A stretch of 64,000 nt of DNA from Echinostoma caproni (lineage: Eukaryota > Platyhelminthes > Trematoda > Plagiorchiida > Echinostomatidae): assembly GCA_900618425.1 (NCBI GenBank), contig UZAN01039804.1:1-64000 (forward strand), given 5' to 3'. Position numbers and translations under genes: made by a program. This document shows positions 12,301 to 24,300 of the stretch, in pieces (position 1 is the stretch's first letter; every line of letters starts with the position of its first letter). The notes beneath the pieces were generated by a model, which saw only the letters and a list, made by a program, of their open reading frames with translations, was not told the DNA's origin and did no database searches.

Positions 12301-15300
12301 GTTTTGAGGATGGACCGGAATATATTTGAGCGTATATTAATCACCGAAATCTTGATGCATCCGATTGGCGAAATACATTTTGAAAATAGTGGATAATTTC
12401 TATACGAGCAAGAATAGCTGTCAATAAATGATGGTTATATTGGAGCAAATCTTTTTATTGCATATATATGAGAGAAATAGATTAATGAATCGCGATTAGC
12501 CGGAGCTTTAAGCGTTCGAGACCGCTGAGGCAGAAATTTCGATGCACACAGATCCTGCTACTCCCAAATTCTCAAGGGATTAAATTCAGAATTTGTTTAC
12601 TTAATTTATGCGATGAAGCGCACATGTTCGCCAGCGATTGTATAAATCCTGACCAGGCTATCAACGGGAAGATGCACAATGCATCTCCGCGAAAGAACAC
12701 AAAAATAGCACGCGTTGCTGATGGGTCCCAGTGAAGAACAAAACAGCAGTTCACTGGTCTTCTTCAGTGACTAAACTCGATTCCTTGCAACTAAAATAAA
12801 ATGCTCGACCTTGACGGAGATTGATGGAATGAATCTCAACACCATGAGACCCAGTTAAGTGTGCATGTACTGATCGAATTTGTGCGACCACCTGACTTTC
12901 GTCCAATCTCATATCCTCAAAGCCGAGCATTTTGAGCCTCATTCGGTGGAATGGATATGCTATTATTCCACATCACAACAATAATATCCACTTATGTCGT
13001 TGCTTTCAAAAATCGAATGCCTAATAGTAAAATCAGAGAATTAGGAATATTGGAGTGAGAGATAAGGCCAGGAATAAATACTCTTTAACGTTGTGTACGT
13101 ATGATATTTTTGATCATTTCACACAAGTTCGGTCAATGCTTAGAGTATCAAACCACAAGAAGAATAATGTGTACTGGAGATGTGGACGAACACAGGCCGA
13201 AACAAACTGGCATTCAAAACTCCCACGGATCCATTGTTTCAATATTTGGTAGTTGGTAAAGAGTTACTTTACGCTTAAAGAAGGGAATAATTTTTTGATC
13301 AAAAGTAAAATAATCTTATATTTAGGACGAAGAACTTTGAAATCTAAAATGAACCTTAATGAACAAATAAAAATCTTCCCAATTAGGTTGGTCCAAAAAA
13401 GGTGTGACTTTCACAAACCATGATGGAGATTTTTTCGAATATGGATTATTGATTTGAACAAACAACTAGTTTTTCTGGGGCATTTTTTCATGTTACATTT
13501 TATCTAAGAAAATGGTTTCAATTTGTCTGCCAAAGAATAATTTCAATCGGATAACTTTTGTTCACATTCATCGTTGCGCAGGTCAGTGAGGAATGATTGC
13601 ACAAAAGTTTTCCCATGCTGTTTTCCTGTATTTTTCGAAACGGCTTTTAATGCACGGTGTTTAAGTAAGTCTTGCTCATTCATTTTTTCTCTTTGGTTAA
13701 TCTGCATGAGTGGAAATGTAAGAAATGATTCCACACATCCCGAGCTTGATTAAACGTACATTTATTCAGTAGTGCACAAAGTTCAAATATTTCACTCAGT
13801 CTTCTGGTCAGACAGGTTCCCATTTCAATCACAAATGTGAGACGTCTTCCCAGTGTGTCAGACGACTGGATCGATTCTTTCTTCTCCTCGTTCCCGGAAC
13901 AGGAAACTGAAAGCAAGGAGAGATGAAAAATTACTAAAATAAGACGTATATTCATATAAACGTTTTATAAAAAACACCGGTAGTATATAAATTGCTCCAC
14001 AGACATTTATTACTCACAGAGAAAAATTATGCAATGAGCCTGAGTAACCGATACACTGCGACCATTCGTTATATGTGTGAATAAATTGTGAAAGTAGTCG
14101 ATATCATCTACTGTTTTCCGGGTGTTAAACCTCGACAAAGGATTTTCTATTTGGATAATCGAGTGATCTGGTACCGCATGTTTTTTTGTTGTGCAGTTTG
14201 TACGACTCCCTTTCATCTGTTAAACAAGCGGATTTCAGCTGTCGGGTGCTAAGCCCAATTAAAGGCTATTGAAGTAAGCACATGAAGTAAATATCTTACT
14301 AGGGGCCAAAACAAGGATAATCCCGAAATACAAAAATGTGTTCCGACGCATAAATAATCCCCTATCTTTTAGGATCAAAGCAGGTCAAAATACTTGATCG
14401 ATGCAAAAATAGAAGGAAAAAAAGAAACTTTCTGGTAAATGGACAAGATTAATAGCGTATTTCCAAAAATATATTTGACATAGGTCTAGTTAGGGGTTAG
14501 GGTCAAGTTGGATGACAAAATTTGATATGAACGTGAACTAGTTCAAACAATGTGGTGATGGAGGGAGGGGAAAGGTCGTGTCACATATTACGTTAGGGGT
14601 CTCTTTATCGTGACTTAATCATTTGCGTCACGAGTGTATTTTAGAACGTATTTGCGAGATTCGTGAGCTTGCAGGTCACGTAATGACTCCAAACGCTTTT
14701 AGAACGTATTCTTGGTGACCGGAGTCTAACTAGTACCATGCAATTGCACTGAATGGCAAGTTTCCTCTAGCACACCAAACTGAGGTGTGTGATATGACCT
14801 CCTTTCCCTCTCCTTTCATCCCATTAACCACATTGTATGAAACAGTTCGCTATAATACTTGATATATTTCGATACTTTGTTGCGTTCACTTCATCTTCGC
14901 TCGGTATTATGCTTCCACTGAGTCTATATACCGATATGATAGGCATCTGATTCCACGCTTTGATCAAAACATTCCCCACGTGNTTTTACGGCACACAAAG
15001 TGTGGAAAACACAGATCTGTCTTTTGACAATGTATTGAAAGTCATTTCTCGTAGCTCAGGTGGACTGAATTCACTGTTCGCTAAGCTTGACAAACGTTTC
15101 ATCACCAGTCGAGGTGACATTTTCAGTGCCTGTGAATTGGCACTATGTTACCTCGGTTGGTGACAAATAGCTAAGCGCAGTGAACAGACGAAATTTAATA
15201 CATATCTCTCTTTTTGGTGGAGCCGAGTGGCTATGAGCTAAACGCTTTTGCAAAAAGCAGTCGAACATCAACTGGATTTCTTTATCGCACCCCCGGTCTG

Positions 15301-18300
15301 CAAACGCATCTACCCCCCGTTGAATGTCTGTGATACATGTTTTGTGATCTGCGCAAATGCTAATCTGTCTGGACATGTACCCAGGCCATGGAGAACAGTA
15401 GAACACTCCGTTATTTTCCCACCCCCAAACTTTAGTCCTTAGGGAATACCGATCTTATGATCTTATCGGGTTTTATTGGAATGTGTCGGGGTTCGCGGAA
15501 TTCTTTGAAGATAAATGGGTTATGCATATCGATGAAGGAATTGCCGTTTGCTTCTTAAAGATCCCGACATTCGTGTACAGCTTGGATTTAAGCATTTCTG
15601 AATATAGAGAAGTCGCATTGACCAACAGAAAGCATTAGGTAAGTCCGAAATAGATAAACTACAATTAAGGGATTGGGATTTCCGAAGGACCTAAAGTTAT
15701 CCGAAAATTGTTGTCAATCAATTGCTGCAGTTAAGTCTCAGAAAAAGAATCGCAAGTGGTTGACCTACCGCATTGATGAGGAACTCGTACTGGCACGTCT
15801 TGCCGATTACATGTTTGAACGTAGGCACGGACAACCATACAAGATTGCTCATCCCATTCGCGTTTCTTTTCATGTTCGTCCTCCTTGGCGGATTTTTTCC
15901 GGTCCATAGCGGACGCGCATGCTCCAATCCATGGATCCGGTGGCACCTCCATGAAACAAGACTGAAACTTCTGCCATATTGAGTTGCACAAAACGCTTGA
16001 CTGCTCCGAAGGGACCTGGTCAAGTGGCAAGGAGAATCGAAATGAGTGAGATTAGTGTGAATGTACAAACTTTGAATGTTCTCAAAAAATGCTCATAGCT
16101 ACTGTCCGCGCGAAGTTAGGACTCATGATGAGTTTGGTAATGTTGCTCCCTCTGAGAGAAGTGATGTTTGCTATCCACTTTCTTGCTTGGTAGGCGCAAC
16201 ATTGCCTTGTTAATCGAGTTAAAAGTTTAACCTGAAAGATAACTGAGATTCACAGTATGGAAAAAAAATTGAAATTTCGCTAAACTTAAGCGAATGACCG
16301 ATATCAATTTTCCTACGGATTTGATGGTAAACTTTTGGGATGTAAGAAGAGTGTACCAGTTTCACTCTTCATGTCAAAAGGTGTAGAAATTTCAATCCAC
16401 ATATTGCATAAATTCTCTTAATTCGCCACGAGCTAATTGGATACATTTCATCAGGGTGTAATGCATTTACAAAGAGCAAGCATAGGACAAAAGGACTAAT
16501 TGAATGATTAGTTGAAATTTAAAAGAATCACAAATAAAATTTATCATTGAATCAATCCTGTCCTGCCCGCGAAAGTACGCATGTGATATTCGCGGATAGA
16601 TTTACATTTTTAAGGGAACGCTTTTGTTCATAAATTGCAAGACCCCAATCCTTTTCATCATCTATTTCAGGCAGTAATAATTCTCCACGGAAGTTTCAAT
16701 TATTGGAAAACTCTTTAATGGACAATCTAAGCTTCGCAGTACCTCCTGTAGTTAAGTCACTTGATGAGTTGCACTACGCACATTATCTTCCTCGTTAAAC
16801 GGCTCGTGATTTAGGTGCTCACAGTTACAAGCGCATTAGCTTCTGCATGCACTATTAAGAAATAGACAGATGAATTTGGCAGGCTTCGTAAACCTGTGCT
16901 TTAATTCAATTGATGTGATTTAGTAAGAGAACACACGTGCGGAGAAACATCTCAGATTGCATGCGCCTCTCTGATTGTCAATCTTATTTAGAGGGACACA
17001 AATGCGAAACCAAATACCCGGAGAAGCATTGTTTTGAAACGGATAGAAAGCGTTCAAAAGCGGACTGACTGGAATCGATGGGGGACAGAATTATTGTACC
17101 AGTGGCCTAAAATGCGAACGGTACATTTCATGCGATTATAATTCATTTCTCAGACTCAACAACGATGATTTTCAAAAAAATAAAAATAAAAATAACCAAA
17201 CATGTAGTTTGTTTGCAAAAAACTGCGCAAGTTTTATTCAATTGTCAGTTAAATGGATTTGTCTATTACTAGAATCATTTGTTAAGTGATAGTTAAAACA
17301 AAGCGGATTTGACGGATAGAAACTCTTCAGAAGCGAATTATAAGATAGAGTCCATTGCGTGCTTGTTTTGTCGCTAATGTTTGCTGAACGGTGAATGCAT
17401 CTTCTTTTGCTGATGGTAATGAGAATTAGGGAATTGATGGAAAATAATTTTAGACCAGCTACATCCCGGAGCCGAAAACAATCCAAAGCCAATGAAATAA
17501 CCGAAGCACCATAGTCAAAACGGAATACACCATATTTCGATGATCTACCCGCAACACTTATCTACCCCCTAAAAATCCCCGTGAGTTAACATAGACTACA
17601 TTCGTGATAATACAGAACATTTGCCAAGAACTATATTTTCATCAAACATGACAACAGTATATTTAAAAAATATAACTGCCAAACCAAAAATGTGGTGTCA
17701 TTGAATAAAATTCGCTATGGAAAACGAATAGACCAGTTAACAGCTTTCTTTCTTCTGCAGAAGGGTTGAACACAATACCGTGAAATCAGTTTAAATTAAC
17801 AACTGGTAATGTATGGAAGCCACAGTCTGAACGGACTGCGTTTGTACTCCCAAAACTTCTCAGCAAATATGTACTAATGATGGAGTTCGAAGGGACCAAA
17901 CCATTTTCTTCCTGGTTCTATGATCTGCCGATTGACACCGTGGGATGGTTGACGTGAAAATGCTTTAAATTCCAATCATTCCAATTTCCTTGTATATGTA
18001 TATTCACTTACATAATTTTATTCGAGGAAGCAAAACACCAACATCGATTGGTGGTGGCCGAAAGGTAAAGATCACCCAATTATCACTCCAGAAGATACGT
18101 GGCCGAATCACACCACAACCCCCTGACTTTCCCCCTTGATGCAATATTTAGCAGCCCCATTCCCCTTCCTAAAATGACATCACTACAAATTAAATGAAAT
18201 GAAGGAAAACTGAGGAGAACGGAAGAGCTTTACTCATTGAGGCGCCAAAAGGATTGTAAACAGCGTGACGGAATCGACAGCAGGAATACATTTCTGTTCA

Positions 18301-21300
18301 TTCAAAACTAGGTCAATTGACAAAATCGGGTTTTCTGTCTTGAACTCCTCAGAGACTTGATGCAATTAAATCTGTTTGGCTTCCATCAACCTGGTATGTT
18401 GTTTCACCATCCGACTGGTTTTTAAATTTTACTTTAATTTTCACAGTCTGAAAGCCACCTAACGGATATGTTCTGTACATTACGTAAGCATGACGTGTCC
18501 ATATTTGAATGATCCGCGTTTAACGTGAGTTCGTTGTTCGCGATAGGCACAGGAAGCACTTATTTGCGCTGAGTTGTGAATTCATTCGTACAAGTAACCT
18601 AACAAGTTACCGGAATACCAAACAGTGAAATTTAGCCAAATGCTTTTGAATGATCCATGAGAAATAAACACAAGAGGATCTACAGAAAATTCTCTGAACA
18701 TTGGAGGACTAATCGGGATAAATGGAGAGTAGCACTGCATCAAAAAGATTTGTCGCAACTCTGTTTACCCGCCATTATCAGCAACAGTGTCCGTTCAGTA
18801 CCTGAGAAATTACCAGCTGGCTCTTATCTTGTACGCCGTGTAGAATTTTTTAAGTTAGAGGCGACTATATTAGAACAGATCTGGTTGCAAAGTGATATTG
18901 ATGAAGGGATTATTAAAAATGATTTCTTCGCTGGATACTGAGTTGACCGTCTCACAAAGTATCAGAAGCTTCGGTGAGGTCTGGTGAATTATATCAATAA
19001 CAATTAGAGGAAGAATGTGAAGCAGGTATTCACTCACTCCCCTAGTTACATTTGTGCCCCGTACATGAATTCAAGCCTAGGCACCTGAGTAATTATTGGT
19101 CGATTGTATTGGCCACTGTTTACTTTTGACCGCATTTCGTTTCCTCATATGAATCAGTTACATCGAAGGGAGAGGTATACAAACGCAAAGATTTTCAGAG
19201 GACGAAAATTTCGTCGCTTGTTATCAAAGGCGAGCTTTATCGAGTGAACGTTATCTACAATGGCACACTCCTTCACAACAAAACCTGCAGGGAAATCTGA
19301 AACACCATCAAGCAATTAAGTGGTCAATTCTCAGTCGTGTCCCAAACATGAGTGAACTCCCAGAAGCTAAATAGAACATTCGATAGAAGAACCATCAGCA
19401 AGAAGACAGGGACGTCAATCGAGAGCGCAAACAGCGACCTTACTGGTACAGAACCGTTCACTATTCAACTAGAGGATGTTCTGAAGGAGATGCTGATTCT
19501 CAAACCTAATAAATTAACTGGTTCCAACAGGTTAAAAGCTACCACCATCCTTGATTAGTGCGCTCACACACTTTTGCCAGTGCACACAGCTGTGTATAGC
19601 CAGTGCTTGGAAAGCGTAATGATACCTGATTGTTAGAAATCTGTCTCCGGTACCTAAAAGGGAACCGCAAATTTTTGTCCCATTGCATGTACGTTTGTTT
19701 TGTTGAAGCTTTTCGGGAAGGTACTCCTTTAATTAATTTCATCGTAGCTTAATGTGCAGGACCATAACCGATTTCCGTACCACCACTCTCACTCCACACT
19801 TCATGCCCTAGCTTCTCTGGTTCACTATAGTCTATCAGCTCTAAATGGAAATAAGAAAACTGCCAGGCTAGGTTTTTGGATTACAGAGATGCCTTCAATT
19901 CTGTTGACAGATGTAAGTTGGTGAATATTTTGTCTTCCTGCTGAATATCTCACCATAACCACGGTACTCACATACTATTTCATAAACCGATCTCAGTTCA
20001 CAAGTTGTCTTGGTCGTTCCCCCCTCTCTCCTAATCTATATTATATGATGTATGCTATAAGGTGCCATCCTGTCCCCTTTTATCCACTTATATTTCATGC
20101 ATGCCTACTTTTCCGTATTCCCTACTTATTAGGTATGCAAACAAATCGCGAAACCCGATGTATCTGTCACCTCCACCCTTCCATTTGGCCTTTCTAATTT
20201 TGCTGAATGGTCCAGTGCACATAACTTTACTCTCAATAAAAAGAACATGCTGTTCACACTTGTCAGTAGGAGCCTTTGTGCAAATCTCTTAGAATCCTCG
20301 CCCACGATAAAATTACATGATGTTATCATTGTCTAACCCGTAAGTGTTAGGTATCTCTGTATGCTAATCAACCGAAATTTATGCAAGTCTATGCAAGTTG
20401 TTTCTGTATTTGGAAAGGTCAGAAAATTATCATTTCATACCATGGGCCTCAAAGATTTAGTCATCCTTTGCTTTCTGATCCGCCGTTTCCTTTTCGTTGC
20501 ATTTCGCTCATTTTGGCTTTACAAATCTCTTGTAATCTTACCAGGGATGCTCAAGAAGGACTTCAAGGTGCTTTCCAAATCTTTGGCAGATTTGTCTAGG
20601 AGTAGCGGGATTTCCTGTGAAGTTATCTGTTATTTATTTGTTTCATAAAAAGTCCGTAAAAATTGTGAGCAACATTTCGCGTCCGTTATACGCAAATCAT
20701 ATAAAATATGCGTCCTCTTCTTACAACCCATCCCACTACAACTGCATATGTGCTCGCACAACCACCTGCCGGTTGTCTGTGGTATCTTAGCTTGCCCGAT
20801 TTCTTGGTAACCCAGAACACATCGCGTCTAAACCAAGCTCACTCTAACCGTAAATCTTCTTTCTTCTTAGCTTCCCATAATTTCTTTGCAATTTGGCTTG
20901 CTTATTGGTTCTAATCTGACTGTGGCTAATGAATATTCACCTGTCGGGGTGCATAAAGCAAATGCTTGACATCATTTTTGCTGGATGGATCGTGAAAAAA
21001 TATCCATTTGAGAAAAGGAACTCTTATTCAGACACTATGAACAACAACTCTAATTTACGAATCGATCTCGCGAAGATATATGCATTTTCTATTTGCCCGA
21101 TGAACCAAATATCTGAATTCGGTGGTATATATATGAAATATAAAATCTATGCATTAAATAATGATACATATACAGTTATTGCTGGCACACGTGCGACAAC
21201 TTGACCTTCGTCAGGTCTCTTCCCTACAACACCTTATGTTATAAGCCCTTATTCCAGTGTTTGAATATACAGGTAATGACCAAACTCGTGCAACATCCTG

Positions 21301-24300
21301 ATTTTCATCACATTCGTTTCTCTCAATGCTTCGTTTTTCCAGCCTCAATCACGGGAGTGCACATGATATCGCCCCACATCAGACGCATTATATGTGATAT
21401 AATATGCACTTATGTTTTTGTTTCAATTAGTCACATGCGATTTAAATGTAGGATTTCGCGATTTTGACGATGGTTGCTGGTATATCAGTTGTAAAACAAC
21501 AAATCCAGAATGTATTCGTTGATTTGCCTATTTACCGTGAACTGGATCAAGAGAGATAAGCAATTTAGAATGTGTGCTCAAATTAACAAACACTGTCATG
21601 GAGCAGGAATATTGTATTGAAAAGAACGAATTCCCATGCTGCTTTGCCTAAAATATTTTCCAAATCTGAGCTGTACCTTTCAAACTACTAAATATTTTAA
21701 CGCAACACTCAAGGTCGCGCAAATCCAAACGGTGTTACGAGAGAACTAAGAAAATAAATATTGGAGATGCAATCAGGAATAATTCCACTTTACCCATAGC
21801 CATCAATATACAATTATGACGTTGAAGACTGAAATGCATTTCCGAAATGTTTGCGGTTTGTCAAATGCCATTCAAACGCACAATTTCTGCATTTTTCTGA
21901 CGGATTCTTGCATGCAACCAGTCCTCAGGGGAAACAAATCCTAAGAATTTATTAATAAATATAACTCATTAGCATGATAGAGGTATTTTACTTTTCTGCT
22001 GTCGATACCCTGTATGCCCTACTTCATTTTTGAGCACTTGAACCAGAGGTTTTACACGGAGTTCACCAAGTGAAAAATCAAATCATATTTTGCAGTTTCC
22101 TCCAGCACATGCTCCACCCTGGCCACTGACCGCCACTGTCGAAGCAACTATTCCAAATACTTGTGGTGACCTATATAAACACACTCTTGAAAAAATAAGA
22201 AGACTGAATTTGAAGATGCCCTATATCAAATATATTTTGTTTAGTTCTGAGTCGTAACTTTTGAAATATTACTAACTTTATCGCCACACTGAGGGTCACG
22301 CCAATTCAAATGTTAATACAGGAGAATTAAAAACATTGCAGTGAGAGATAAAGTTCAAAATGAATGGTTTTCATCCATAACTATCGATTCACGAGAATAA
22401 AAGTGGAAACGGAAATGTACTTTCCAAATTGAGGGTCATGTAGTATGAGTTCTATCAATAGTTTTGAGTCGTTGTCTAAGTACATCAAACTAAGTCGGCT
22501 ACATGTTTCTAATAAACGCCGCAGTCCAGTTTCTAGGACACATTTTAGGAATTATTCAAACAACATTTGAAAACAATTTGCTTCTCACGGTTTCCAGCTG
22601 TTCTCATGGCTGGTATATCAAAGGTGAATTGACAGTAGCAATTAGGTCCCATAAGAGTATTCAATAAATCCTCAAAAGCTCAGAAATCTGGCTGAGGTAT
22701 TCTCTACAGCAACAAAATGAAATAAAGATAACCACGCATCAAATTTGTTTTTTTTTGTCTAAAGTTGTAAAGTTGGCAATCATTCTTGATCGGCCATGGA
22801 TTTAATGTATTATAGGAAATCAGAGTGATCAAGAAATGATAAAAGAAGGTTCATTTTTGTTGTGAGATCAAAATTTATCTCACCAACAAAAGGAGACTTC
22901 AGTGGTTCGCAACCACAGAATCCATTGGTATTTGAACCGTGGCACACAAGGGTTGATCATCCAACTCGTTGCTCCCTGGCCACCTGATTAACTATAAACG
23001 CGCTGTGCTAAGGCGCTCATTGATTTAATCACCGGTACACTACGGTTGAGTAGTCACTTATCCCAACTGAGTACGGCATTGGTACTAATGTATTTACCTT
23101 ACTCGTAAAAATGAAACAAAATTCTCAAGCCATGTGGAAGAAAGGAGCACAACGTATAAACCATAAAGAACAACTCCCAGGAAATTAGGCAAGTTCGGGT
23201 GTGGGTAAAGATCTACGAGTTATAAACGTTGCTGACTATTCATGAGTAGTTACTTTGTCTAAATGATGATGGAATTTGTCGCGATGACCGACAAGAAAGA
23301 ATGCTTAAGAAAACCGCAAGTTAAACACAACTACAGTTTTGTTCAACAGCCCTAGAAAACCGTTTTCTCACATGAACTATAGTCAACCTTGTACCCAGGG
23401 CACACCTTCCTTTATGGTGGTGAGTAAACTTCAACTACGTATATTCTGATACAACCGCAGCTACTCAACAACAAGTACCAATCTTCCGCAGCTTCGTGCC
23501 CCAACAGAACAGTGCTGCCCGGCGAAAGATGGTGAAACGTCTTCTGCATTTCGCAAAGTTCGGACACCCCTAGACAAATAAAATGAAGGTTCTACAAACT
23601 GGTGCAACATATTCCAGACTCACGATGGATAAGCATAGTCTTTGAATTAATCTTCTATACTTTCTGTTATGTAGCATTTCTTGTTACGTTTGATATTTTT
23701 TCTCTGATATCTTTGTCTTGCATAAACCGAAAACGCTTTCTGTGACATTTTAGGCAGTTATGTTTCAACGCAGCTTAACAAATTTGAGCTTCAGGATAAG
23801 TCTTATATCTGTACATACTATTCGTCAGAATAACTCTTCTCATAATAGTCCTAGTTATGTGAAAAAACGATTATAACAAATTCATTAACGACACTTTGTG
23901 GTACAAACAGATAGATAGGTGGATAAATTTTGGTCATATTTTCTAAGCAAAACTGTGGAACATGTATTCACACTGTATATCTGCTATGAAACGATTATAC
24001 ACAAAGCTTTGCTCAACAGGAAAAAACAGATGAAGATTGCTGTAAACAGGAAGTTGCATGCAATCACTGCAAGACCGAGTTTTGTGAGATGATCCGTCTA
24101 ACTTCAAGCTATTTTTGAAACATTTGGACCGGTTGAGAGCTGATAAACTACAGGGGATAAATTCAAAACTTTGATAACCATTTAAGTAATATGATATAAA
24201 AAGAGAAAAAAACGTACCTACTCGTCTCACGTGACTACATACACTGTGCAAGTTACTGTTGCACGCAAACATTTCGTCAGCAAACCTAGCACGATTTCAG

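Noticed and set aside
14491..14512. Telomeric repeat array
   Set aside because: Only two TTAGGG-like words occur, and they belong to a dispersed repeat seen again at 63.77 kb.
15673..15909. Plus-strand 78-codon frame
   Set aside because: It overlaps W11, whose cysteine pattern and splice phases are specific to the minus strand.
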